From the NCBI GenBank assembly GCA_002633025.1, contig NMRB01000040.1:301316-365315 (forward strand): DNA of 64,000 bases, in the 5' to 3' direction. Both the position numbers and the translations under genes were made by a program. The stretch's first letter is position 1. Each line of letters starts with the position of its first letter. Below are positions 34,620-48,500 of this stretch, piece after piece. A model generated the notes under the pieces. That model did not search any database, was not told where the DNA came from, and saw only the letters and a program-made list of their open reading frames with translations. The DNA comes from Notospermus geniculatus (Eukaryota; Nemertea; Pilidiophora; Heteronemertea; Lineidae).

Positions 34620-37090
34620 TAGATGTCATAGAATAGACCGTGGTAGTGCTTCTCCCTGCAGCATTATGTAATAGAATATTGACATTTGTGTGTTAACGAT
34701 CAAATGTTATGTTTCAATTTTGTTGGCTCCATATCTGTTGCCAACATTTATTGAGTCTTCTCTGCAAGTGGACACGGTGTTCGTTCACGCAGGGAAGATG
34801 ACAGGGACCAATATTACGGTTTATTTTTGAACTTCTTGTGATAGATCACAGGGGTTGATTGCCAATCAATCAAATTTGAACGCCTCAAGGACTTCATTCT
34901 CTGAGATTTTGAGGTCTTTGAGTGGAAGATTTTCAGCTTAGAGGCACATATGATGTTGACAGTAAAAGAGTACAAGAAGTGTTAGACACTTGTTGATGTT
35001 GAAAGCAGATATGTTTTGTTTTTTGATACTTACTACGGTATGTTACTTCACCTAGATGTTTATGAATGGCTGGTGGGCGCACGGGGGACTTCATCGTATA
35101 CATGTAAAGTCCGGCAACATCAAAGCGCGACCCAATGGAATGCAGAAGTCAGGAAATGAAACAGGAATTTGCAGTTTTCAATTACCGGTATGCATTTGAC
35201 CTGCGTAACAGCTGATGATCTGTTGCACGTTGGTTGTTGTATCTATAGTCTGATCAAGTTGTCGATCGGTTATTCAAGAATTGCGTGTGATTAAAGATCC
35301 GTGGAAAATACAACTAATATTTTGCCTAACTTCCACATTCCATTGGGTCGTACTTAGATGTTGCCAGACTTTATAGGTTGCATGAATTTCAGATGTATGT
35401 TTCTGTGTTAATGTCTGGTCAGTATGTGATTGTCTGATCTTCCTATCAAGTGAATTGTGCATCCTCCCATCACAGGGTGTTGGTCTCACTCATCTTCATA
35501 AGCTGTGAGTGAGCATCTGAAACCAAACCCCTGTGGTGGGAGGATGGAATTGTGTGATTTATTTTATAATAAAAGTATATGTACACAAGTTGACACATTA
35601 TGATTCGAAATGGTATGTACATAAGTTAATCTTGACCAAGTTTGAGGTATGAAATTTACACAAGTTTAATCATGAATAAAACATAATGAGAGGTATATTG
35701 AGTCATAATAACAGGCAACAATGATGTTACTGTACAGCCTCATTGTAGCCCGCACAACTTTCACACTCTGGTCACATATTTTGTGAGTACAGGGCAACAT
35801 TTTCTTACTAAATATTGTATATTTTTCTATTGATAAATGGTTATCAAGTGCCTGGGCACATGAAAACTAATGTGGCAACTGATTTTGATGAACGATATCG
35901 ATATTTTTTTGTAAATATACCCTAATGTATTCAATAAATAGGATGTGATGATTTGGCTGTTTGTCTGGTTATTGTCAGATGTTCGGTCGGGCTGCCTGAA
36001 CGGCATGCAAACAACTCTAAAGTTGACCCCCCCCAAAAAAAACTTGTATGCCCAAAATGGTACGAAAGGTGAGTTTTCTCCATGCCTCTGAAAGGTAGAT
36101 ACACAAACCCATGCCATGTCAGTGTTCACATTTGGAAGTCCATTTTCCTCATTTTGGCCAAGTCTTGACTCTAGTGTCACAATAACATAAGATGTTTATA
36201 CGCTAATTAGCGGTGTATTGAGTATATCGAAGAAGATAATTTCGATCTTGGAGTATCAGCCCCCTTCCCCAAATTGTGACATGGGCAACTGGCTGTAAAC
36301 TTTACTCGCTCTTCCCTTGTAGGTGTGATGCAAGTCGTCATGGTTACAATTGAGGAAAAGAACAGCAGTGGCAAGAATCTTGTTGGAATGAAGTCACATA
36401 CGTCAGGACAAGCTTGCTGACATGTTTTGGGTGGTGAGGCCTCCACAAATGACGGTGGAGGGTCCCAATAATGTATTGCAACAGACTGTTCTGGATATAT
36501 TGTTGGTACAGTCCAGTTACTGCCCCGTTGAGAGGATGATTCCCAACTGAACCAGCCCTTGTCAAGAGTGGCTCACACAGAACCGACTTCTTTGTTGACA
36601 TGGCGAAGACAACACACCAGCAGGCTGAAATTTATGTAAATAACTGAGGTAGGCCTACCATCACGGGAATTAGGGACCAATGCTTATTGAGCTAGACATG
36701 TCCCACTCACTGAGCTGGGAGGAACACACCCACCCGCCTAGCCAGATGGAACCCACCAACTGGGCTAATAAAGGAATACCGTATGCTAATATTTTGTATC
36801 AAAATGATGCATGCATGTCATGGTCTATAATAACTGGCTTCCAAAGCACTGGCATAATATACCAATAGTGATAGTTATAGTTATGCTGTTTTTTTACCAG
36901 CTGATGTAAGGTTTTTATTACTACTTGTGAATAGTAAAATACCAGAAGGAAGGACGACTTGGTGCTGTGTGTTATACGAAATGTATATTTTATTACCGGT
37001 ACTTGTTTAAGGCTGAACCAAAATTAAAGTGTATTGTTATTGTTAGAGTCAAGAATAGTCATGGTGAATTAAGCATAAGAATGCTGAGTG
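34620..37090. other. Intergenic region
   Basis: No supported gene. A short imperfect palindrome at about 35461-35548 pairs CATCCTCCCATCACAGGG with CCCTGTGGTGGGAGGATG. AATAAA-type words are scattered. Minus-strand frames near 36200-36600 have no recognisable content. Confidence 0.4.
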
Positions 37091-37288
37091 TTAGGCTCCG
37101 GTTCCATAGAGTTCACGTTTACACTTTTCGCGCACCGCGCTTCACGTTTTCCTTTCGTTCCTCGATTCAGCGCACAACGAGACACACATTACCTGTCATG
37201 TGGCATGCTTTCTCCGAGGAACGAAAGGAAAACGTGAAGTGTAACGCGAGAAAAGTGTAAACGTGAACTCTATGGAACTGGAGCCTTA
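37091..37288. repeat. Foldback MITE, about 198 bases
   Basis: Long inverted arms containing CCATAGAGTTCACGTTTACA / TGTAAACGTGAACTCTATGG and CACGTTTTCCTTTCGTTCCT with its exact complement. Confidence 0.8.
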
Positions 37289-37363
37289 GGGACAACAAAC
37301 CTCAGTACAAGTGTTGAAAAGTGGCAGTCTGCCACTGGATATATGAATTGGTAGTTAAAACCT

Positions 37364-37460
37364 GGGGCGTGTTTCATAAAGTGATATTAAGCTAACGGTA
37401 CCTTTAACGAAATGGAAAATGTATTGAAGTTAATGGTAGTCACTTTATGAAACCGGCCCC
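37364..37460. repeat. Foldback MITE, 97 bases
   Basis: Ends GGGGCGTGTTTCATAAAGTG and CACTTTATGAAACCGGCCCC, partial complements. Confidence 0.7.
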
Positions 37461-38512
37461 TGGGCATTTGCAGCGATAGGTGACAAAACTGGACATGAGA
37501 CCTCTCAGCGTTGTTCAAGTGCTGGACTACCACTGACGATCAGTCAAGCACGGCTCAGTTGAGGAAATAAAATGGAGGATTAGAGAAGTTGGAATGGACC
37601 ATTGTGAAAACATTCATCAATATTTTGTTATGTACGATTCACTTGTATAGAGTGATTTTATGAATGTTATTGTTTTTATACAGAATCTATGGAGCAATAG
37701 GCCTATGTTAAGTTGATAATACACGTTATGTCTTGATGTGTGCAGGATTACACTACATTCTGAATCTTGATGTTATACACTATTGTATTTGTATATTTAA
37801 TAATGTGGAGGATGTGGTTGAGGTGGGGTGGGATGCTCTACATATTTGCCCATAATTTCAGCAGAGCCTCATGTCTCTGGGAGATTCTTCCAACTGTATT
37901 TGTCATCAGACCTCAGTATTTGTTGAACTGTGACCAGTGACCAGTAATGAAACAAATTGTTCCTAGTTCATAATTAGAGCCAATGTTGTATTAGGTGCTA
38001 GGTTATGTTACATTGAGATACGCATAGGGAATGTAACACAAGTCTTCCTGCATATTTCTTGCTCTTTTGTCAAAACAGAAGGAAATCTAACACTGAGAAT
38101 TCGTGGCTGGCTCAAACTGAAGAGGACAGCAAGACATGCATACGATCAGTGTCAAGTGTTTTCCTCGACACTGACAAACACTAATTAAACACAGGGAAGT
38201 GAACATGAACATATGGTAGGATAAAAGTAATTCGGTAGAATAAAAGTACCGGTATTTCACAAGATCATATTCATATCATTCAATGTGTACAATGAAATCA
38301 AATGATCATTGTTCTTATCTCCATTCCATTGTATTATCGATCACAATCATTCTCTGTAACCCACCAATAAACTGCAATCTCATCAAAATAGACTTGTCTA
38401 TTTTTCTAGGCCTACCTTCACTCGAAATGAATCTGCATTTTCATGCTTCAGTATGGCTGCTTACAAATGAAGGAAGTCAAGTTCTCAAACAAAATGTCAT
38501 ATTCTATCAAAA
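37461..38512. other. Intergenic region
   Basis: AT-rich, with no gene or clear repeat seen apart from a TACCGGTA octamer at 38247. Confidence 0.4.
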
Positions 38513-38518
38513 TTTATT
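38513..38518 (-). terminator. Poly(A) signal of IFT27
   Basis: TTTATT on the plus strand is AATAAA on the gene strand, 273 bases beyond the stop codon. Confidence 0.5.
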
Positions 38519-38790
38519 CAGACACAATATATGTTGGTTCGTGTGTAACTGGCAGGAACTACAACATATTGGACGGAGTGTGAAATAGAATAGTTCAGGC
38601 TCGGAAGAAATATAAAATTCACACAGTACAATGAAGAATGGTGACTTGAACCTCCTTTTCCATGCATCACTGTGTCCAGGCAATAATCAGGGACGCCATG
38701 CAGGGACGCTGCACATGTTTGCCAACATCCAGTCTGCGAATAGTTACCACTCCAGTTCAGGAACTAGTCTCCTCCATTCCTCCGTGGTTT

Positions 38791-40112
38791 CTACATTGAT
38801 AAAGATCTGAAGACATCCAACTGTTCGTTGTAGAGCCGGTAGAATTCATTAGCGAGGTAATAAAACGGAGATTCAACATTCTGCATCTCTTTCTGCAATT
38901 AGAAATGATACATGTAACATGATTCAGAATACATGTTGAGGGTCCATAGGGGTGAAAATGCTGAGGTCTGTGGCCACATGGGTGTAGTTTTGGGACTTCT
39001 GACCAAGGGTCAGGAGGTGCAGAGTTTGAATCCATCACTGGATGAAATACACAGCAATGAAGAATCCACCCAAACTATTCTGGACTATTTTGACATCCCA
39101 CAATAACAGCTTTGAACACAATAGATCAACAAACACCGCTACAGAGAGTCTGTGACAGTAAACAGTACTTACAGCTGAAACTTCAAAGTATTCTAATCCA
39201 TTTGATATAGCAAAGTTTTTACCCTCTTTTGGTGAAATGAGTCGTCTTTGATCAAGGTCTATCTTATTGGCTACCAGCACTCCTGAAATACAAGAATGGG
39301 TGTTGTTATAGTCAACATGAATGCTAAGACAGAACACATTTGACAACACTACAAGGATGGGAGTCTGAGGCAAGATACTCAGGCCACAGCTGAGCCCAGA
39401 GATGAAGAGAGAAGCCAGTACTCCTCATCCAAGAGGTTTGCAACCTGCAAATACTTCAGCTTCAGTTTCCAAAGATTAAATTGCACACACCTGGAAATGC
39501 AACATTAGGTTTCTGTGACCGGACTCTCTCTAACCATTTGGCACAACTGTTGAATGATGTTTCACTGGTTACGTCATACACAACCATCACCATGGACGGC
39601 TGATCCCACTGAAACAAAGGAACCAGTCATGATATGGTATCACCACAATGTAATTTTTTGGAAAATGAGCCCCATCGCTGTGAAATACTTGAGTAATTGC
39701 ACTTTTCCCAGAAGTTGAATCACCTGAAAAAATAACAATACAGAGGTTGGAGGGATTCCACCACAGGATTGTTAGGCCTTAAACAAGAGGGGGAGAAAAA
39801 AAATTCATGGCGGCACCAGGTCTAATTTGACTCATGACTGCACCTATAAACATCCCAAATTAAACAATCTTGGAGTTGGTGTGTCAGTCGCTTTTGCATG
39901 CGACAGAGAAGTCACATTCATCATGTTGAGACGGTCCCTTGGCGATGCATGCCTTGCCTGCTCCTGATGACCTGAACACACTTCACATTTAAACACGGTT
40001 ATTTGGACGGTATCGCGTAAATCAGGAACAACAATCGATCAGATCGTGCACTTAATGAAGTAGAAATGAACTTACCACATATCACGAGTTTTCCACGTAA
40101 GGTGACGGGCAT
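38791..40112 (-). CDS. IFT27: IFT27 (RABL4), small GTPase of the IFT-B complex, internal exon missing
   Basis: Exons in gene order: 40076-40112 (ATG, MPVTLRGKLVICG), 39644-39723 (P-loop GDSTSGKSAITQ), 39491-39608 (WDQPSMVMVVYDVTSETSF), 39173-39282 (G4 motif NKID, then EYFEVSA), 38791-38892 (ends DVFRSLSM). They give 148 visible residues; vertebrate IFT27 has about 186. IFT27 is an atypical Rab-like GTPase that pairs with IFT25 in the intraflagellar transport B complex and helps export cargo and the BBSome from cilia. The stretch covering switch I and the G3 DSAGKE motif should lie between exons 2 and 3, but only 35 bases separate them, too few to hold it. The donor at 39643 is also poor. I infer an assembly deletion rather than a real loss, since flanking exons are intact and acceptors are good. 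Confidence 0.88.
38965..39045 (+). repeat. tRNA-like SINE head in an IFT27 intron
   Basis: GTGGCCACATGGGTGTAG and GAGTTTGAATCCATC stand at A-box/B-box spacing. No intact tRNA fold. Confidence 0.4.
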
Positions 40113-42149
40113 TTTTGATGAATTTGTGGAGCAAGAAATGTCAAAATGGGCGAAATCAAAACTATTTGCATCAGCGCCACCTATTGATACTAGTGTACCT
40201 GGTTCCCGTTCTTCTCTCTACCGAAGTGCAAAAATGTACGTGCGCATTCCAACTCGGCGGGTAGCGGACCACCGCGCGTCACCTGTCATGCCTGTAAAGG
40301 GACCATCTCAAAAGTCATCAACCATGCCTGACTGGTCTTAGCGACTTGGATGAGATTTTTCCAGCAATGGATGAGATTTTTCCAGCAATGTCTCGGCAAA
40401 TGCAATAAAGTATAAACCGTGGGCTTCAAAAACTGGCCAATCAACAAGCAATTTAAAGGATCACTCAAGTCAGCCAATGAATGTCTAGGCCTACCGTACT
40501 TATTCTAATCTAACATGTCTAATGACAAAAAGTTGGCCGTCTTGCATGCAAGTCTTCAAAGACAATAACACGCCAACATTTTCTGTGTCAAGGGACCATT
40601 TGAGTGAAAATCCACAAAAGAACAGAAAGTTACATGGCGATAAACAGCTTTAAATTCTAGATTTACCCATCTGAAACCAGTTCTTGATGGAGAGAGAGAG
40701 AGTCAGAGATCAGTAAAACCAATGAAGACCGCCCACCTTGTGAGGGGGGGGGGTCTTATTCACCAAGTGAAATATACATGTATCCTGCAGCAGAAGAATG
40801 AAAGGAAGACACTGACAACGATTATCAATGAGACATTTACACATGTATTTATTTATTCACATAGTTAAACAAAAATGGCATGACTGACAATATATAAAAC
40901 AGTTCTTGACATCAATGGAAGGGCAGTACTACTCACTTTTTGAAGCGTAATCCATGCTGGACGCGGAGAGGTATCCAGTCATGGCAAGAAAGAACACAAA
41001 ACTTTCACATTCCTAAATTCTTTGTAGTGAACGTTTTCAGTAGAAAGTGTGAACCCCACTGCCTTTCAGATAAAATAAGACAACTCGACCAGATATTGCA
41101 AGGTTATGGGGCAATTTACCACAAGCAAACCTAAAAGCTTCTAGTTGACAGGGTCGACCGAAATGTTTTCCATATTCTAGCTAAGCTTCAGTTTTAAGTC
41201 AATGCAAGCCAGGACTGCTTTCGAGAATTCATAAACTCAGAGGACGTCAACTAGTTCGTCTAAAACGAAGCTCAGGGGAACCTAACAGATCAAGTTCTGT
41301 GTCTCAGGGTACAAGATGAATGGCAGCTCTATGCAGGGGTGGTACATGTTACACATGGGCTTCGTGCGGAATTCAGCATCGACCTGAATTCACTGGTCAT
41401 TCAGTAACTTGTGCTTGGAACAGGACAGTGCAACAGATAGTGCTCTCAAGTGAGTAAAGATAACCAGTTGATGCAGAAGCAAAGCTGAAGCTAAAAATCT
41501 ATGTATTTCACATTGAATGAAGTGATAAAATGTTCTTTTTATTTAGTCAGTTACCTCATGTGACCATTTAACTACTACATAATGAACTCGGCACTGAACA
41601 CAGTATGCATTAAGTGTAAAGATAATTATGGTCTTGGAACACGAAATACTGACAAAGGACAGAACACAAACACATGGACTTGCCTTCAATCTAAGACCAG
41701 CCATGATTGCTGACTCTATAATGTAACTTTGGGATCAGCATTAGAATAAAATGAGGAAATCAATTACACACCCCTGGATTAACGATGAACACTTTGAAAT
41801 TTAATGAATAAATATTTCCAACCCCGTCAGTTGTCAGTACCAGGTGATCATTGCAAGATCTCAATTCCCTCGAAGCACACAGGCCCAAAATTGTATCCAT
41901 CTCCACAACCCCAGGCTCTTCCTAAACTGTACAGGGTTCTTCACTAAGCTGTCAGTCCATTTGATGAGGACCTCAGAGCCTGTTCCAACGATTCTTCATT
42001 GTGGTCATCCTGCAAGAGAGAGGGGCCCAGATAAAAGCACAAAATAACCGAATCAAATGACTGAGGTATAACATTAAGTTAAAAGTTGAAGTTGGGGTTT
42101 ACAGTCTGATATCAACAACGGTAGAGGTGTCATCCGACTTTACCCTAGA
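40113..42149. other. Intergenic region and probable hnRNP 3' UTR
   Basis: No supported coding exon. Two adjacent 21-base copies of GATGAGATTTTTCCAGCAATG occur near 40350-40390. TTTATTTATT near 40847 would give AATAAA on the minus strand and may end a long hnRNP 3' UTR. The IFT27 promoter should lie just above 40112, but no TATA box is evident. Confidence 0.4.
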
Positions 42150-42345
42150 ACTCAGATCGAGATGAGCTGCTCATTCAGCGCTACAATCCGCGCATTTCCC
42201 ACCGGTACCCATTTAAACACCTGGGTGGAGAGAGGCGAGTGAGGCAAAGCAACTTGTCCAAGGTCTCACGCCCAGTGGGATTCGAACCCAGGACCCTCTG
42301 ACCGCTAGTCGGAGGCCCGAACCACTACACCACCGTGGTTCCTCA
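42150..42345 (-). repeat. tRNA-derived SINE, minus-strand copy
   Basis: On the minus strand it shows GGTGGTGTAGTGGTTCGG (A box), GGGTTCGAATCCCACTG (B box) and CTCTCTCCACCCAGGT, matching the element at 17113. Confidence 0.75.
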
Positions 42346-42534
42346 ACATGTACTGCCAAGATGAATCACACAGCGGAGCCCTTTCCTACAGTCAGAACTA
42401 TTGAGACAAGATGGGAAAACGAAGTTCAACAACTCATTGCATAACACCTTCATCTCCTTCCACAGGTCAACCCTGAACTGACACATTCAATCTGATACCA
42501 ATTTAACCATGAATGAGAACATACCACTACATCT

Positions 42535-45500
42535 CTATTCACTCTGTTGTTGCTGTTGTTGTTGGTACGGATGGTACCTCCCTCGACCACGACCACGAGA
42601 TTTTGAATAATTCCCACTGTCATCGCCTCCTGTAGCAGATGACGACTGGGACTCAGACTGGTCCCCTGATTGGGTCACCTGACCCTGTTGTGACTGGTCC
42701 TGCCCTTGTTGACCATAGTACTGCTTGTAATACTCATTGTAGTCTGCAATGAAAAAGATGATGCTGTCATGAGCCACGGTTTCATTATGTTCAGCACACC
42801 ATCTGTGTGCTGAACATATTGGTTTCACTCAGCCTCTTTCTTTCTTTCTTTCCTTCTGGCGATTCTTTGACGGTTCTGACAAAACGGCTGAACCAACCAA
42901 TTTGGTATTTTTACACAATGTGTATCTCATATCTGGCCAGGCCTGAAAGGTTTCATTTTCCAGATTCGGTCAAAGCCAGCCGAGTTTTGGGTGATTTTGT
43001 GGCGAATTTGCCGAGTTTTCAACCTCCACGCGTTTCACACTGACCTTTGACCTTTGCCATAGACCAGCATGTGGAGAAATCGCTGCGTGGAGTGTGTCCT
43101 ACTACATGATAAATTATGCAAATTATGTATCTGGGTCGGCTCTGGGTCATCATATTGAAGGCGAGATCCAAAATCAAATCGCCAAGATCTTAGTTGTTAT
43201 CACCGTTTTTCATGAGTAGAGGTTTGTCTTAAAAAGGTTAAGTATTCATAAGTTGATGAGAGTAAAAAATGTGGTTACTTTTGGTCAAAAATGATGTTTT
43301 CAAGCACAGTTTGTAGCCTCGTTGACGTTGGAAGGCCCCGGCCCACATGCACACGGCCATTGAATTGATTATGATTATCACATCAGCACCGACACCGCAA
43401 AATCGTGGCGAAAAATGTGGTCACAGGTTGGTGAAATCACCATATTGTGGCAGTAATCCTCCTTCCTCGTGTAGGAAATGAAATATGTGCCATATTTCAA
43501 CAGGTTTATTCTTAAAAACTACCAAAATGTGGTCAGTAAACAGAAAATAAAATGTAGTCGATAGTGTTGTCTTGTTATTACGATCGACGCCAGCTGACGG
43601 TGGCAGCACCGAGCAGTCTGATGATTGACAGGTGTTTACCATAGCACATGGTCACAAGTTGGTCAAAAGCATGTAAAACACCTGTTTTACTCAATATTTT
43701 TCATTTTTGTGTAATATATGAAATATGTGCAACATTTGGAAGTATGGACTACAATATTTATTAACAATATTTTTAAAAATCATATAAAATATTCTAAACT
43801 CCACCCACCAATATCCAAAAATACGGTAAGTGAAGGTAGAGCCACCTAATGTCAAACGGTGAAACTAAGTGGTTGTAAACATCAAACATGTGTGTCAAAA
43901 CCAGTCCACAAGCCTCCCAAATTTTTTGATTTCATCAAGAGATGAATACGTAATCTTTTAAAGACAAGCCTTTTCATGGAAATAATCATATTAGTGATAT
44001 TTTAATGATATATTTGTGGTTTTGCTGACTACTTTTCAACTTTTATACCTCTGGTCCTTCCTCATCTCATGACCTGCTAGGCTATTCTGGCTCTGTGGCT
44101 GCCCTTCTTGTGGGCTGAACATCAAATTTGCTCATGAGCAAATTTCACATGTCTAGTTTTTCACTTCTTTTAGTTCAAGTCAGGACAACAAACAACAAAA
44201 GACGAGTCACTTGGCTGCCACCTGCTGACAGGCACTTCAAAACAGTTAATGAAGATACAAGTGCACCGTCATCATATATCCAGCATTCCCCCCAGTTATT
44301 GATAGACTCCACCCACATGTTTAAGTAAAGCATACTCACATTGCTGGCTGTTCCAGTACGCGTTCCAATCACCAGCTGAACCTAGTGGGCAGAAAAACAT
44401 CCATTAACAAACAGGAGAAATAACCACAAAACAGGAATCTAATGCTCTAACACATCTAATTTATCAGGATTCAGTTGACGTCAATATACACCAAGGTTTT
44501 CATCCACGAAATGAGAACTTCAACACAGACCCCCATCAGTTTGTACCCACCCCATATTAAGGAGACTGGCACTTACCACTTTGACTCTGGTCATACCCTT
44601 GATTATACCAATTGTAGTAAGGATCATAGTTATAATAACCGTTGTAGTAATCATAATTATAACCATTCCAACCATTGTTTGCATCATAGCCTTGGTGGTA
44701 ATCATAACCATAATCGCCGTAATCATAGTAGGAGTCATCGTCGTAGCCCCAACCTGAAATGGAAACAGAATGGACCGCTTGTTAGAGAACCACTCATCAA
44801 GCAAACCGCTCTCACAACTACCTTACACAACGACGGGATCGAAGCTGTTGTGAGCTAGCTCCATTCCTGTCTACGGATATGAACAGAAGTCGCACTGTGA
44901 CCTAATAAACTCTCTTTAGAATTGAATGGCAGAATATGCAAATTGACAAAAGAACCAGCGAAAACGTCACTCCATTCCAGATACCATTAGCTTTTACCAC
45001 ATTTACAGTCATTTGAATAGGGAAGTAATACCAGAATATGGACCACGACCTCTCGGCCCTCGTCCTCTCCTTGGTCCGTAACCGTAACCGTCATCGTACC
45101 ATCTCCCTCGGCCGTCTCGGTGATCCTCCTTGGGTGTGGCTTCTTTCACATCGCACTGAAATTCAGAAAAAAAACACGAGTCAGAAAAGAATCAGTGGTG
45201 CAGCACAGATGTCGCTGGATGCTGAGACAGCTAACCAGCAGGGATGGCAGGTCAAGGTCCTCATTCAGTCAGGGGAGAGATGAGTGACGATACAATAGGG
45301 ATTTGGTGGGAGTGCCAAACAAGACTGTCAGAATGAAGTGACCATGAATACCTGTTGTGTTTTAGGCGACTACTCACGCCATGTCCACCTTAACATGCAC
45401 TTATCATCACCGATTAACTGGGACAGGCTACTTCCTGGAGAAAACCGAGCACATTACAGATGAAGAAGCCCCTCAGCCTGAATCGTATGGAATCTTGATT

Positions 45501-48500
45501 CCGTTACAATGATCAAAACACGAACAAAGCATCAAGCCAGACGTTGAAATTAGTACGTGATGGGGCAGGAAATGATGTACTGTGAACATGCCATTCAATC
45601 ATTATCCAGGGAGTTCCACAGAGTTAACACAGATATCAGCATTGCTTACCTAACTCTGTGCCTAAATCATCGATGTTACACACTGGCTTCTCCATGAGCC
45701 ATGCTTCCTTGGACACCAGTTAAGGGAGGCCAAGGCCAACTGGGTGGGGGGGGGGCATTACCTTGAAGGAGTCTTTCCGAGACCGAAAACTATCAACATA
45801 GTTGATTGGGTGTGATCACATGCAAATGGTTCCCCCTCGCTCGAGCTGAAGTTGATTACAGCGAAGCAGAGTCAATTAAAAGGTTATAATTTAGCTCAGG
45901 AGAATTTGGGGCCGCATCCAACAAATATTAAGTGTGATCCAATGAAAGCACGACAGCCCAGCATGGAAGAGATGTACTCGTGACAGCAGATTAAATGTTT
46001 CATGGCAGCAATGCCATTTAAGTTGGGGATATCTTCCACCGTCGCACACAACTAGTAAGGAGTTATAGCGTGTGATAGTGTATACAGCTGCCACCTGCTG
46101 TACCCCTCTACCAACTGGATGACTGAGATCTGAATTGAAATTCTGGTTTCACACAAGAGAAGCCCATGGGTTTAGTGCTCATGATCAGCGTCAACAGAGC
46201 CGTGAACCTGAGCTTTGAATTGGGCTGACTGAATGAGGACCCATGCATGCCAGAAAAGGGGTTAGGAGGGCACCTGGTAATGATCAATGAAATAACCACC
46301 GATTACCTGATACGATGCGAATGGAGACATAATTACAAGAGCACAAAGATTACAAGAGTACCAAGAAATACAAGGAGCAAATTACTGCAAAGGAGCAAAT
46401 CTGGAAATTAGTACAAAAAGGTGACGTTATGGACCTTTAAAAAAAGTTTTGTTCAAATTTTACTTCAAAGTTTTCATTGTACTCCATTAGCAAAGAGCAT
46501 TCATAGTTGAATCACAACTTCATTACAAGTTGTAACAGTCAAGTTTTTATCAAACCAGAATGCTCAAAAAATGCTTATTAACAACCTCTCTCATTGCTAC
46601 CAGGGCTCGCAGAAGAGTACCTCCTAGTGGGCTCCTTTTCACCCATGAAATTTCTGCAGCGGCTGTAAAGTGAAACAGAAGGGTCAAAGATTCAGTAAGC
46701 AGTTAAGTGGACAGAGCCAGTTCAACCTTTGATAACCACTTAACAATGAATTGCACTGTGACCTTCAAAAGAAAAGCTTACTGGATGCAAAACTGGAGTG
46801 AACATAACTGATATATGATCAGTGAAAGGCGATCACAGACCGAAATGATTTTATTTCAGCAATCTTTGCAAGGTGACAGTGCAATTAAGTTAAAACCTCA
46901 AGCCGAAAACTCTACCATAAATCTGGTCAAGGGAATAAAAACAAAGTGCTTGGGAAGCACGGGCAAATTACTGCCTGCAAAAGAGAATCAAACTACATGA
47001 ATTAAACAAGAGACAAATGATTTAGAACAATCTCTTTATTCAACCAAACCTTACCATGTTTGGTGACAAGTTATTTCACCTACCAGGCAGTCTGAGATGT
47101 TCTGTTTGGTATCCGCGGCTGTGGCTATGGCATTCTTGGCATCTTCTTCCTTCTCGAATGTGATGAAGCAGAATTTCTTGTTTCTGGGACGTTGAATTTC
47201 ACAAACCTGCCAAGAGAAATCATCATGTCATTATCTTTTTGGTAAAGCACTACCTATACCGAGAGACCTGACATTCTAAGTGCCCCCCCCCAAATCACTC
47301 ACCAACAGGTAACCTTAAAAGTAAAATCGACGCTAACATGTGGGAAGATATCACATGGACAACCAGTGTTCAGCAACAAAAGCCTCCTCCAAAACAAACA
47401 TCACTTCATGCCGACTTGAATTTCTTCGAACCCCAGTTCACTTCCCCAAGTCATAAAATAAATTCCTACTTACTGGACCAAAGTTCTGTTCAAAATGTTC
47501 CTTGATATCTTCATCTTTCACATGATGCTCAATACCACCAACGAATACCTTCCTCACTGGCTCTTTCCCTCGCGGTTTTGCTGCCTTCGGGTCGATTCGC
47601 TTACCATTAAGTTTGTGCTCAGTATGTGCACAAACCTGCAAAGAAGAATAATGACTTAATCCAACCCAAGTGCACATGTACAAGCTGAAGTACTTTCACA
47701 GCCAAATGATGCACCCAATTTCAGAGTTCATGGTGAGTATGGAGCTAAGTTCAGGAGGCCACATCACTACCAATCCAAGACACTCACCTGTTTCTTTGCA
47801 TCACCCTCTTTGAATGTGACAAATGCGAACCCTCTCGATCTGCCTGAGATCTGATCAACTTTCAACTCAGCCTTCAGGACCGTACCAAACTGGGCAAAAT
47901 ATTCCTTCAGATCCTCTGAAATAAGAAAATGATTATTAGGAAAAAATTCTCTAAGTTGACCACAAGAAAGAAATAGGCCAGCCTACTTCATGACGGAGAA
48001 ATTCCATGTGGGACTCAAGCAAACTAATGGCAGTCACTGGTTTCATTGCACACAGCAAAATTCACAGGTAACTCTCAAATGAAGAATGCCTAAGTCCCAA
48101 AACTTACTGTCTGTGGTATCCCAAGTCAAGCCACCAACAAACAGCTTCCTGAAAAAGAAGAGTCATAATTAACATGATGAATACCACACCATATCCGTGT
48201 AACACATTTACTTTTTATTCCTACCGGAGCAAACTTTTTTTGAAACCAGGCCTAGGACTCCTAGGACGGCCCGAGACACTACACTGGTCAGTCATTTTCA
48301 TGCAGACTCATTTTGANTGTGCTCAGTATGTGCACAAACCTGCAAAGAAGAATAATGACTTAATCCAACCCAAGTGCACATGTACAAGCTGAAGTACTTT
48401 CACAGCCAAATGATGCATCCAATTTCAGAGTTCATGGTGAGTATGGAGCTAAGTTCAGGAGGCCACATCACTACCAAGACACTCACCTGTTTCTTTGCAT

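Noticed and set aside
40066-40341. 91-codon plus-strand frame starting beside IFT27
   Set aside because: Overlaps IFT27 exon 1 in antisense and shows no recognisable content.
44475-44858. His/Asn-rich plus-strand frame
   Set aside because: Antisense of the Tyr/Asn-rich exon of the hnRNP.
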